DNA from: Bacteroidia bacterium
GTDB taxonomy: Bacteria; Bacteroidota; Bacteroidia; Bacteroidales; Azobacteroidaceae
Direction: 5' to 3'
Length of the DNA: 18,906 bases
NCBI GenBank assembly: GCA_025996865.1
Contig: BNTV01000096.1
Location: 1-18,906 of the forward strand
In this document: positions 8,641 to 16,450 of the stretch, in pieces
Layout: every line of letters starts with the position of its first letter
Numbering within the stretch: position 1 is the stretch's first letter
Made by a program: the position numbers and the translations under genes
Notes under the pieces: model-generated
The model's input: only the letters and a program-made list of their open reading frames with translations
What the model was told of the DNA's origin: nothing
The model's database searches: none

Positions 8641-11600
8641 ATGAATCTCATCAAAAAACACTTATTCACCCTGATTTTCTTATTAGGAGCGCTCTACCCT
8701 TCAATAGCCGTCGCGGAAAAAGCGCGGATATTGACGCCGGATAATGGATTGTCCAACAGCCATATCACTCAAATCTACCAAGATTCGAAGGGCTACATTT
8801 GGATTGCTACCGAAAACGGCCTGAATAAATTCGACGGATATTCTTTTACTGTTTATTCCGAACAAGCGAACGACTCCACTTCGGTGAAAGGCAACTATGT
8901 ATATGCGATTTTGGAAGACAGTCGCGGAATTTTCTGGGTGGGAACGATGAGCGGATTGTTTCAATACAACCGGAATACGGATTCTTTTCATCCTTTCCTG
9001 ATTGAAAGTGAAACTCCTTTTTATATGGACAGGGTGGTCTGGATGCTGGAAGACAAAAAAGGAAATATTTGGCTGTCTTATCCGGGAAATGGGATTATCT
9101 GCTTGGATGCCAATACCTTAAAACCTACTTTTTACAACTATGACAACAGCCAAATAGCCGACAACAACATTCATTGCGCTTATGAAGACGCATCCGGTAA
9201 ACTATGGTTAGGCACCTATGGCAGCGGCATATACGTTTTAGATACCCAAAATCAATCCGTAAGCCATTATGGCAATAGTCCGTCCGATCCTTCGGGACTG
9301 AATAACAATACGGTTTTCTCCATTTGCGAAGATACACGGGGACGTATATTGGCCGGCACTTTGGGCGGAGGAGTTAATGTCTTCGACCGGACAACGCAAA
9401 CTTTCAAACAAGCAATGAAAGGAAATTCAGAAACCGAAAATCAGATTTATTCGATTTGTATTGATAAAACCGGCAGATTCTGGCTGGGTACCGACGGAGC
9501 CGGCGTAATCCGCTACGACGAAAAAGAAAACAAATTGCCCGAACTTGATTATGTATCGGATGTCTGCGATTTGTCGAAAGCAAAAATACACCAGATTTTT
9601 GAAGATAGACAAGGTAATATTTGGGCAGCTTTGTATCAAAAAGGGATTCTTTTTATTCCCGCTACCGGAAAAACGTTCGGAAATTACGGATTTAATCCTT
9701 TTCATCCCTCGCAAAGTATTGGTATGAATTGTGTAATATCCATTCTTGAAGACAGTTACGGAGATGTATGGTTGGGTACCGATGGCGACGGAGTATATCG
9801 GATTAACCGGTCGAATCAAAGTATTTCGCATTTTTCGACAAGCACTCAACCGCGAATTTCCGGGAATGTCATCACTGCTTTGTTTGAAGACAAAGACCGG
9901 AATATTTGGTTTGGAACTTACGTGAACGGGATGTTCCGCTACAACCGAAAGACGGCTCAATTTGATTCGTTTTCTCCGAATGACCACGTAACTACTTTTG
10001 CACAAGACAAAAACGGCACCTTATGGATAGGGATGAACGGAGATGGAATCCGCCGCTTGGATGCGGATAAAAAAACCGTAAAACAGTACATGTATAAAAG
10101 CAATCAGGACTGGAAAAATCAACTCTCAAGCAATTGGGTATATGACATGTTGATGGACGCAAACGGAAAAATCTGGATCGGCACTTCCAACGGTATCAGT
10201 CTTTTTGACCCTGAAAAAGAGATTTTTACTAATTTTTCCTTATCTGAAACCCTGCAAAATACCAATCTGGTTTATACTTTGAACAGCGACCACGCGGGAA
10301 ATATCTGGGTAGGAAGTTTTTTCGGCCTCTATCAAATTGACGCTAAAACGCAGAAAATAAAACATTTGACTACATCCGACGGATTGCCCGACAATATGAT
10401 TAACGGCATTGAAGAAGATGAAAACCATTTTTTATGGCTGAGTACGGGAAAAGGCCTTTGTCGCTACAATCCCGAAACGGGAGATATGCTGAACCTGTAT
10501 GCTGAAGACGGTATCCAAAGCAATGAATTTCGCCGCGGCAGTCATTTCAAAGGGAAAAACGACCGGATGTATTTTGGCGGCATCAACGGACTGACTACAT
10601 TTTATCCTTCGGATTTGACGTATAAAAATATCCTTTTGCGGTTGGCGTTCTCGGATTTACGGATTTACAACACACCGGTCGCCGTCGGAAAATCGGATGT
10701 TCTTCCGAAAACTTTGGATGAATCGGAGTCTATCCGACTGAAATACAACCAACGAGATTTTACATTTTCGTTTGCCGCACTCGAATACGGCATGCCGCAA
10801 AGAGTCCGGTATTACACCTTAATGGAAAATTTCAATACCCAATGGCGGTTGGTGAATATGCCGGACAGGAACATGACTTACACCAATCTGAACCCCGGTA
10901 AATATGTGTTCAAGGTGAAAGCGACTTTGGACGGAAATCATTTTCTGGAACGTCAAATACAAGTAATCATCGACCCGCCTTTCTGGTTATCTATCTGGGC
11001 AAAAATAATTTATGCGCTGTTAATATTGGTTTTAATCTACACGGTTTATGCTTATCTGTCGTACCGGATGAAACAAAGCCGGATGCTGCTCGAAAAGGAA
11101 CAACAGAAAGAACTTTCGGAAAGCAAACTCCAGTTCTTTACGGATGTTTCGCATGAAATCAGAACTCCTTTGAGCTTGATTATCAGTCCCATCGAAAAAT
11201 TGATGACGGATAAAAAGAATGACAAAAACTTGCCGATATACAAAATCATTTATCAGAATGCCATTCGTATCCTTCGACTAATCAATCAATTGATGGATTT
11301 GCGAACCGTCGAAAACGGTAAATTGAAACTTCATTTGGAAAAAACTTCCCTCGAAGAATTTATACGGAAAATCATGGATTCATTCAATGAATTGGCAAAG
11401 ACCAAACAAATTGATTTTGAATTGATTATCGAACAATCTTTGCCAATGATATACATTGACAAAGATTGTTTGGATAAAATTATTTTCAATCTGCTTTCCA
11501 ATGCTTTTAAATTCACTCCGAAGAACGGACGAATTATGGTTTATCTCGGAACACAGGGTGAAGAAGCTGAAATTAGGGTGGAAGACACCGGAAGCGGTAT

Positions 11601-12684
11601 TGAGAAGGAAAAACAAACTTTGATTTTCGACCGTTTCTACCAAGTTCCCGACAGTAAAACGAATACCCGAATGGGTACGGGCATCGGTTTGCATCTGGCC
11701 AAAATGATGGTCGAGCTGCACAAAGGAAGTATCCGGGTGGAAAGCGAACCGAATCAAGGCAGTACATTCACCGTCCGGATACCTTTGGACAAAAAAGTTT
11801 ACAGTCCGGAAAATTTCGGCATCGAAAGCGGAGAAAGTCCGGTGATGATGTTCCAACCTTCGGTCGGCGTTTTGGATGTAGAAAAAGATTTTACCGATTC
11901 CAAGGAAGATGCGAAACAAAATAAACGGCTTCATTCCATTCTGATTGTAGAAGACGATGTGGCTATACAGAATTATATCCGCACCGAATTTTCTTCAAAA
12001 TATAAAATCTATTCGGCGAACAATGGAAAAGAAGGTTTGAACCAAGCGCTGAAATTTTTGCCGGATGTGATTATCAGCGATATTCTCATGCCCGAAATGG
12101 ACGGTCTGTCACTTTGCCGGGCGCTGAAAACCAACGACAAAACCAGCCACATACCCATCATTTTGTTGACTGCCAAAACCAGTATTGAGCAGCGAATCGA
12201 AGGTTTGGAAACCGGCGCTGACTCTTATATTCCCAAACCGTTCAACCTCAAACATTTAGAAATCCGAATCGACAAATTAATCCAACTCCGGACAACGCTC
12301 AAAACCAAATACAGCGGAAAACAGGAAGAAATGAAAGACGACCTGAATATCATCTCTTCTGATGAAAAACTATTCCGGAAATTCAACGAAAAACTGAAAG
12401 AACAAATCGGGAATCCCGATTTAAGCGTTGCATCTATCAGTAAAGATTTGGGACTGAGCCGCATCCACCTGAACCGGCGATTGAAATCAATGATTAAAGA
12501 ATCGCCGGGTGTTTACATCCGGAACTACCGGTTGAAACAAGCCGCTTCACTTTTGTCGAAGAAAAAAGTGTCGATTGCGGAAGTCGCTTATGCCGTTGGT
12601 TTTTCATCTCATGCTCATTTCAGCAATTTATTCAAGGAATATTATGGGATGTCGCCTACGGAATACATGGAAGCGAATATTTAA
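8641..12684 (+). CDS. Hybrid two-component system sensor/regulator (HTCS) controlling the PUL
   Basis: 1347 residues from ATG 8641, which begins a clean signal peptide (MNLIKKHLFTLIFLLGALYP). The frame stays open up to GTG 8614, but that would add nine residues and start almost at the predicted transcript start. Domains in order: about 14 periplasmic propeller repeats of the pattern ED-x-x-G-x-IW-x-GT, making two 7-blade Reg_prop propellers (about 25-690); a Y_Y_Y domain (about 700-775); one membrane segment (about 780-806); HisKA with phosphoacceptor His838 in FFTDVSHEIRTPL; HATPase with N-box Asn954, EDTGSGI (981-987) and GTGIGL (1012-1017); a receiver with acidic E1104-D1105-D1106, phosphoacceptor Asp1147, Thr1177 and Lys1199; an AraC-type HTH (about 1260-1345). 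All key catalytic residues are present. HTCS proteins bind an oligosaccharide in the periplasm and activate their neighbouring PUL. It is divergent from susC. Confidence 0.97.
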   Translation: MNLIKKHLFTLIFLLGALYPSIAVAEKARILTPDNGLSNSHITQIYQDSKGYIWIATENGLNKFDGYSFTVYSEQANDSTSVKGNYVYAILEDSRGIFWVGTMSGLFQYNRNTDSFHPFLIESETPFYMDRVVWMLEDKKGNIWLSYPGNGIICLDANTLKPTFYNYDNSQIADNNIHCAYEDASGKLWLGTYGSGIYVLDTQNQSVSHYGNSPSDPSGLNNNTVFSICEDTRGRILAGTLGGGVNVFDRTTQTFKQAMKGNSETENQIYSICIDKTGRFWLGTDGAGVIRYDEKENKLPELDYVSDVCDLSKAKIHQIFEDRQGNIWAALYQKGILFIPATGKTFGNYGFNPFHPSQSIGMNCVISILEDSYGDVWLGTDGDGVYRINRSNQSISHFSTSTQPRISGNVITALFEDKDRNIWFGTYVNGMFRYNRKTAQFDSFSPNDHVTTFAQDKNGTLWIGMNGDGIRRLDADKKTVKQYMYKSNQDWKNQLSSNWVYDMLMDANGKIWIGTSNGISLFDPEKEIFTNFSLSETLQNTNLVYTLNSDHAGNIWVGSFFGLYQIDAKTQKIKHLTTSDGLPDNMINGIEEDENHFLWLSTGKGLCRYNPETGDMLNLYAEDGIQSNEFRRGSHFKGKNDRMYFGGINGLTTFYPSDLTYKNILLRLAFSDLRIYNTPVAVGKSDVLPKTLDESESIRLKYNQRDFTFSFAALEYGMPQRVRYYTLMENFNTQWRLVNMPDRNMTYTNLNPGKYVFKVKATLDGNHFLERQIQVIIDPPFWLSIWAKIIYALLILVLIYTVYAYLSYRMKQSRMLLEKEQQKELSESKLQFFTDVSHEIRTPLSLIISPIEKLMTDKKNDKNLPIYKIIYQNAIRILRLINQLMDLRTVENGKLKLHLEKTSLEEFIRKIMDSFNELAKTKQIDFELIIEQSLPMIYIDKDCLDKIIFNLLSNAFKFTPKNGRIMVYLGTQGEEAEIRVEDTGSGIEKEKQTLIFDRFYQVPDSKTNTRMGTGIGLHLAKMMVELHKGSIRVESEPNQGSTFTVRIPLDKKVYSPENFGIESGESPVMMFQPSVGVLDVEKDFTDSKEDAKQNKRLHSILIVEDDVAIQNYIRTEFSSKYKIYSANNGKEGLNQALKFLPDVIISDILMPEMDGLSLCRALKTNDKTSHIPIILLTAKTSIEQRIEGLETGADSYIPKPFNLKHLEIRIDKLIQLRTTLKTKYSGKQEEMKDDLNIISSDEKLFRKFNEKLKEQIGNPDLSVASISKDLGLSRIHLNRRLKSMIKESPGVYIRNYRLKQAASLLSKKKVSIAEVAYAVGFSSHAHFSNLFKEYYGMSPTEYMEANI

Positions 12685-12696
12685 CATGGATTTTTA

Positions 12697-12726
12697 TTTG
12701 ACTTTAAAAAATTGTTTGTAAATTTG
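12697..12726 (+). promoter_or_regulatory. Promoter of the helix-turn-helix gene
   Basis: TTTG (12697-12700) and TAAATTTG (12719-12726) are separated by 18 bp, close to the ideal Bacteroidetes -33/-7 pair. The start point would be near 12733, about 42 nt before ATG 12775. The gene therefore probably has its own transcript rather than depending on HTCS read-through. Confidence 0.65.
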
Positions 12727-12774
12727 TAGCCCATAAATTAAAGCATAAATTTCACTCAAAAATTTCATTATACC

Positions 12775-13743
12775 ATGGAAAATCTAAATGAAGAATTTTA
12801 CAGGCGGTTCATACAGGTACTCAAAGCAACAGTCCCTGAAAGGGGCGAGCTATCTAAAATGCTCCCCAAAATATTGAATATCGAAAAGATGTCGGTTTAC
12901 CGGCGTTTGCGAGGGGAAATTCCTTTCACTTTCGCAGAGATAATCGTAATAGCCCGTCAGTTGAATATTTCGTTGGATAATATTCTCGATATTACGTCCC
13001 CCTATAGAAGCCTGCCTTTCTCGTTACATTTTCAAGATTATTTCAATTTGAATGAAATGGATTACAAAATGAGCGAAGATTATATCAAAGTAATTAAAGC
13101 CACCTCAAATAATCCCCATTCTGAATTTGGATTTGTTTCCAACATTCTGCCTTTGCACGCGATAGCTAATTATCCGCCGATTTTTCAGTTCTTCCTGATG
13201 AAATGGATGTATCAGTTCGGGAATACAAACAAAATGACACCCTATTCGGAAATTCATATTCCCGAAAAACTTGGCAAATTGCACAAAGAATATATAGAAG
13301 CCGTTATGAATATTAAATATACTTTCTTTATCTTCCATGGTTTCGCTTTACAGGAACTGATTCATGATATTCTGTATTTTAAGGCTATTCATCTGCTAAC
13401 AGAAGAAGATGTGGATTTGTTAAAGAAATGTTTGCATGAAGCCTTGAATATGCTCGAAAATCTTGCGATTAACGGAGCTTTTTCAAATGGAAATAAAATT
13501 GACATCTATGTTTCGGGATTGAGCATTGAGACTTCCTACGTTTATCTTTCGTCGGAAAATATTAATATTTCGATGATAGATGCATATACTTTAGGAGCTG
13601 TTACCTCGCTGGATGCAGATTCCATCGAAATTATGAAAAAATGGATGCAATCGATAAAAAGAACTTCTACAATTATTACCGGTTTTGAAAAAAACAGAAT
13701 TGAATTTATAAAAAAACAAATGCAATTTTTGGAAGAAATTTAG
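12775..13743 (+). CDS. Helix-turn-helix protein of a Bacteroidales family, function unknown
   Basis: 322 residues with no signal peptide or membrane segment, so cytoplasmic. Residues about 7-72 resemble a helix-turn-helix domain of the XRE/Cro type: FIQVLKATVPERGELSKMLP, then IEKMSVYRRLRGEIPFTFAE with the probable recognition helix around SVYRRLRG (40-47), and RQLNISLDNILDI. The remaining about 250 residues are mostly predictable helix, with aromatic clusters such as FQFFLMKWMYQFG and YTFFIFHGFALQEL, and match no domain I can name. The layout suggests a DNA-binding regulator with a C-terminal sensing or oligomerisation part. It follows the HTCS by 90 nt on the same strand but has a separate promoter, so a link to the PUL is possible but not shown. 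Confidence 0.8.
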   Translation: MENLNEEFYRRFIQVLKATVPERGELSKMLPKILNIEKMSVYRRLRGEIPFTFAEIIVIARQLNISLDNILDITSPYRSLPFSLHFQDYFNLNEMDYKMSEDYIKVIKATSNNPHSEFGFVSNILPLHAIANYPPIFQFFLMKWMYQFGNTNKMTPYSEIHIPEKLGKLHKEYIEAVMNIKYTFFIFHGFALQELIHDILYFKAIHLLTEEDVDLLKKCLHEALNMLENLAINGAFSNGNKIDIYVSGLSIETSYVYLSSENINISMIDAYTLGAVTSLDADSIEIMKKWMQSIKRTSTIITGFEKNRIEFIKKQMQFLEEI

Positions 13744-14032
13744 AAATTTTACTTGTTAAACGCTATTGTTTTTAGTTATATACCTAATAATAAGACCTTT
13801 TGTTCCAAAGTGACATTTTTTGTATAAATACCTGTCCGTTTTTTGAAAGCAACAGAAATTGCAAACAACACTTGGTGGATTTTGAAATTTTCATCTATCT
13901 ATTCTGATATAATTAAATAAACAGGTAAATATTAAACCGGATTGATATTTTTCATCTGTAATAGCCTATATTGTCTTTTTAAACAAGCAATTTTTGTATC
14001 CATTTTGTCTTTATTTATTTGAATTACCTCAT
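13744..14032. other. A/T-rich intergenic stretch, no gene seen
   Basis: Between the helix-turn-helix gene and the candidate small RNA promoter I see no convincing coding frame on either strand, no hairpin followed by a T-run, and no clear repeat. No obvious terminator follows the helix-turn-helix gene, so its mRNA may have a long 3' untranslated region reaching the hairpin at 14142-14176. Confidence 0.5.
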
Positions 14033-14180
14033 TAACTTTGCACCGACAATAATTACAGAATGTTTTTTATTCTCATCTAAAAAAAGTGAAATGAAGCATA
14101 ATCCCTGACTTATGAAATTTATGCTTTTAATCTAAAATTAGAAATTGCCTGACCCCGGGATGGAGTCAGGCAATTTTGTT
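14033..14180 (+). ncRNA. Candidate small RNA with its own -7 box and terminator
   Basis: TAACTTTG at 14033-14040 is an exact -7 box; no well-spaced -33 is visible (TTTG at 14004-14007 is 25 bp away, TTTG at 14018-14021 only 11). A transcript starting near 14047 would be about 130 nt. It would fold a first hairpin with arms AAGCATAA (14094-14101) and TTATGCTT (14119-14126), and end at the strong hairpin 14142-14176 with its T-rich tail. Only tiny frames of fewer than ten codons occur within it. The alternative is that this is simply the 3' end of the preceding gene's mRNA. Confidence 0.35.
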
Positions 14181-14182
14181 TT
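14142..14182 (+). terminator. Intrinsic terminator-like hairpin
   Basis: Perfect 12-bp arms AAATTGCCTGAC (14142-14153) and GTCAGGCAATTT (14165-14176) enclose an 11-nt loop and are followed by a T-rich tail (TTTTGTTTTA). The arms begin with A-runs, so it could also work on the minus strand, but no minus-strand gene ends here. Confidence 0.7.
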
Positions 14183-14373
14183 AGAACGCGCGGCAGTCGG
14201 TACATTAGTGTTGTTCGATTTGAACGGTCGTGTTGTAGAGACGCGCAATTGCGCGTCTCTACACAATTGCACATCTCTACGCAATTGCGGCGGGAACATA
14301 TATTTTGCGACTTGTGGAAAAAGGGAATGCCTCGGCAGGAGTCATTTATACTTCTTTTTCGGGTAAAATTTTG
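14177..14373 (+). pseudogene. Decayed fragment resembling a type IX secretion C-terminal sorting domain
   Basis: One frame reads GTLVLFDLNGRVV (about 14199-14237), which matches the middle of the type A sorting domain placed at the end of proteins exported by the Bacteroidetes type IX system. Shifted by one base, from 14293, it continues GTYILRLVEKG and later SGKILF, resembling the end of the same domain. Between the halves lies a low-complexity stretch encoded by an 18-bp repeat. The N-terminal YPNP-type motif and any upstream passenger protein are absent, so this is at best a relic. It rests on short motifs and could be chance similarity. Confidence 0.4.
14234..14290. repeat. Perfect 30-bp palindrome merging into an 18-bp tandem repeat
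   Basis: Positions 14234-14263 form a perfect 30-bp palindrome (half-site TGTAGAGACGCGCAA, centre AATT). Its right half is also the first unit of an 18-bp tandem repeat: CAATTGCGCGTCTCTACA (14246-14263), CAATTGCACATCTCTACG (14264-14281) and a partial third copy CAATTGCGG. This type of short GTCTCTAC palindrome resembles dispersed extragenic repeats. The unit is a multiple of three, so insertion would keep a reading frame. Confidence 0.85.
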
Positions 14374-14403
14374 TTTTTTAGCGGTTTGTACAAAAAAATT
14401 TCG

Positions 14404-14411
14404 TACCTTTG
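14404..14411 (+). promoter_or_regulatory. -7 box of the small lipoprotein gene
   Basis: TACCTTTG matches TAnnTTTG exactly and lies 22 nt before ATG 14434, giving a leader of roughly 16 nt. A TTTG at 14385-14388 could be the -33 element, though its 15-bp spacing is short. Confidence 0.55.
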
Positions 14412-14433
14412 TATCTATTAAAAACAAAATAAT

Positions 14434-14871
14434 ATGAAACAATTTACACTCACCATGTTAAGCCTGTCGGCTTTATTCGTTCTGTTTTTCACATCTTGTG
14501 AAGTAAACGAAGCTCCCAAAGACTATTATTTGAATACGAAAACGATTCATTATCTGGTGAAATTTGATGATTGGAAATTAGGAACGGATGATTCGGGCGA
14601 TTATTTATACTGTACTTTCAGGGAACCGTTATTAACAAAACCCATTTTTGATAATGGAATGGTTATTCCTTATATGGAACTTCCCGATGGAACACTTACG
14701 CCTTTGCCTTTCTCTGATTTTTGGATAAGTGATAAATATGGAAAAATAGAAGAACAAGCCACTTGTGAAATAAAACCGGGAGAAATAACTTTTATCCTGA
14801 AATCGGATGACCACGGCAGTGATCCCTTTCATTACTTAGAATACAATTTTGTGCTGAAATTGATGTGGTGA
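14434..14871 (+). CDS. Small lipoprotein of unknown function
   Basis: 145 residues. The signal peptide MKQFTLTMLSLSALFVLFFT is followed by SC, with Cys22 as lipid site and EVNEAPKD after it, fitting export to the outer membrane. The mature part is rich in aromatic and acidic residues (KFDDWKLGTDDSGDYLYCTF; ELPDGTLTPLPFSDFW) and ends with alternating hydrophobics (YNFVLKLMW), suggesting a small beta-sandwich. I recognise no named domain. It has a good -7 box and no co-directional neighbour, so it is probably monocistronic. Its last 40 nt overlap the end of miaA on the other strand, without an intervening terminator. Confidence 0.8.
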   Translation: MKQFTLTMLSLSALFVLFFTSCEVNEAPKDYYLNTKTIHYLVKFDDWKLGTDDSGDYLYCTFREPLLTKPIFDNGMVIPYMELPDGTLTPLPFSDFWISDKYGKIEEQATCEIKPGEITFILKSDDHGSDPFHYLEYNFVLKLMW

Positions 14872-15770
14872 TTCGTTACGAACGCTATTTTTTCTTCAAC
14901 AGGCATTTCAGCATCTAACCAATGAATGTCAAAGCCTCTACGTTCCATTCCGCGAAACCAAGTCATTTGGCGTTTGGCAAACTGATGAATGGCAATTTCC
15001 AATTGTTCAAACATTTCTTTATAACTTGTTTCTCCGGTTAAATAAAGTGTAAGATATTTGTATTCAAGTCCATAGTAAATTAAATCGTTTGCGGCAATTC
15101 CCGCATCCAGCAATTTTTGCACTTCGTCCAACATTCCCTCTTCCAAACGGGTTTTCAGGCGAAAGGTGATTTTTTTTCTTCTTAATTCACGGTCGATATT
15201 TATACCGATAATCAAGCTATTGATAGGCGGATAGTCTTGTTTGTCCGGTTCTTGGTTGAGATAATATTTTTCAATTTCTATGGCGCGGATGGCGCGTTGT
15301 GTGGAATCCACCTCCGTTTTGTTGTGCAATTTTTTGTACGATTTGAGGATTTCTTCCAATTCCGTAAGATTTTTATCTTTCAGTTTTCGCCTTAATTCGG
15401 GATTTTCGGGAACATCCAAAAGTTTGTAGCCTTTCAGTACGGATTCGATGTAAAGACCTGTTCCTCCACAAAGTATAGGTATTTTTCCTTTATTTTTGAT
15501 TAAAGAAAAAGCTTTGTGGAAATCATGCTGGTAACGGAAAAGGTTGTATTTTTCCCCGGCAGGGCAAATATCAATTAAATGATACGGAACAATTTGATCA
15601 TCAACGATATAATCCGCCAAGTCTTTGCCTGTTCCGATGTTCATATCGCGGTAAACCTGCCGCGAATCGGCGCTGATAATCTCCGTGTCGATTGCATGTG
15701 CTAAAGCCGCTGCAAATTTTGTTTTGCCGGAGGCGGTGGGGCCTAATATGGTAATCATTTCATACCCCAT
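14832..15770 (-). CDS. miaA: tRNA dimethylallyltransferase MiaA
   Basis: 312 residues from ATG 15770. MiaA transfers dimethylallyl from dimethylallyl diphosphate to N6 of A37 in tRNAs reading codons that start with U. Visible signatures are the P-loop GPTASGKT (10-17), ISADSRQVYRDMNIGTGKD (32-50), LCGGTGLYIESVLKGY, STQRAIRAIEI, YYGLEYKYL and AIHQFAKRQMTWFRGMERR. It resembles the second MiaA type (MiaA2) of Bacteroides. The frame stays open to an ATG at 15809, but those 13 residues come from the other frame of the truncated neighbouring gene, so 15770 (MGYEMITIL) or 15758 (MITIL) is the real start. Its start lies inside the 3' end of the truncated AAA-ATPase-like gene (11-nt overlap), so its expression probably depends on that gene's promoter. 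The C-terminus overlaps the convergent lipoprotein gene by 40 nt. Confidence 0.96.
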   Translation of the reverse strand: MGYEMITILGPTASGKTKFAAALAHAIDTEIISADSRQVYRDMNIGTGKDLADYIVDDQIVPYHLIDICPAGEKYNLFRYQHDFHKAFSLIKNKGKIPILCGGTGLYIESVLKGYKLLDVPENPELRRKLKDKNLTELEEILKSYKKLHNKTEVDSTQRAIRAIEIEKYYLNQEPDKQDYPPINSLIIGINIDRELRRKKITFRLKTRLEEGMLDEVQKLLDAGIAANDLIYYGLEYKYLTLYLTGETSYKEMFEQLEIAIHQFAKRQMTWFRGMERRGFDIHWLDAEMPVEEKIAFVTNHHINFSTKLYSK

Positions 15771-16224
15771 TACTCCACGATCCAACGACTTTACGTCCGG
15801 TTTGTTCACAGGCTTTTTTAATGACAGCCTCTAAACGGGTTGCAGGGTCATTATCTTCTACGCCCCGTCCCCATTGATTTTCAAAAACAGTTAAAATAAC
15901 GTCAAGACGCCTGTACAAAGAAGCGCTATCCGTAAGGATTCCAACATTGAAATCAATGTGAAAAACGGGATATTCTATCCATTCCTTTTCCAAACCGGCA
16001 ATTGCCAATCCTTCAAACAATTCTTTTTTGCCTTGAAAATAGGCTTTGAGCGTGGAAAGGAAAAGACTTTTACCGAAACGGCGCGGACGACAGAGAAAAT
16101 ACGGTTTGCCCATAGTAGCCAAACGGTAAATATAGGCTGTTTTATCTACATATAAATAGCCGTTTGTGCGTAAATCTTCAAAATCCTGTATGCCGATAGG
16201 CAGTTTCCTGATGCTTGACAACAT
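15760..16224 (-). pseudogene. Truncated AAA-ATPase-like / PD-(D/E)XK family protein, N-terminal third only
   Basis: 154 residues. The N-terminus is typical of the large Bacteroidetes family with an AAA-ATPase-like domain followed by a PD-(D/E)XK nuclease-like domain: LPIGIQDFEDLRTNGYLYVD (8-27), and the P-loop variant RPRRFGKS (46-53). Family members are around 500 residues or more. Here the sequence reaches RKVV (144-147), exactly where the Walker B strand (VLVDEYDKP-like) should follow, then changes to GSWSNGV and stops. The change, near 15784, is 14 bp before the miaA start. This is best explained by a deletion that removed the rest of the gene and joined it to miaA. The product lacks Walker B and nuclease motifs and is unlikely to be active. 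Transcription and translation through it may still serve miaA. Confidence 0.85.
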
Positions 16225-16251
16225 ATTTCTTTTTTTAATGATTTAATATGG

Positions 16252-16259
16252 CAAAGATA
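16252..16259 (-). promoter_or_regulatory. -7 box upstream of the truncated AAA-ATPase-like gene and miaA
   Basis: On the minus strand this reads TATCTTTG, an exact TAnnTTTG box, 27 nt before ATG 16224. No clear -33 element is visible at the usual distance. It probably now drives the truncated gene together with miaA. Confidence 0.5.
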
Positions 16260-16369
16260 CAAATTCCTTCCTAACTATCTATAAATCAGCAGCTAATTTC
16301 AGCCAAAAACCATATAACCTACATATAGACATACAAGAACCGTAGTCATTTAATAATTTATATCGGTTG

Positions 16370-16400
16370 CAAAGATAGTCAGTTTTTTTTTATGAATCAA
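16370..16400 (-). promoter_or_regulatory. Second minus-strand promoter, about 115 bp further upstream
   Basis: The minus strand carries TATCTTTG (16377-16370), the same 8-mer as at 16259-16252, with a TTG -33 element at 16400-16398 and a 20-bp spacing. It would give a leader of about 140 nt before ATG 16224. Between this site and 16224 I see no gene. Confidence 0.45.
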
Positions 16401-16450
16401 CAAATTGCAGCAATTTTGCCGTGATTTATATCTTGTTGGTTTTCATATAA

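Noticed and set aside
14234..14290. CRISPR array
   Set aside because: Only about 2.5 contiguous 18-bp units without spacers; it is a tandem repeat with a palindrome.
14119..14442. Minus-strand frame of 107 codons
   Set aside because: It crosses the terminator hairpin and the palindrome and has no family resemblance.
15771..15809. Upstream ATG extending MiaA by 13 residues
   Set aside because: These codons are the other frame of the truncated AAA-like gene; MiaA homologues begin near MxxxMITILGPTASGKT.
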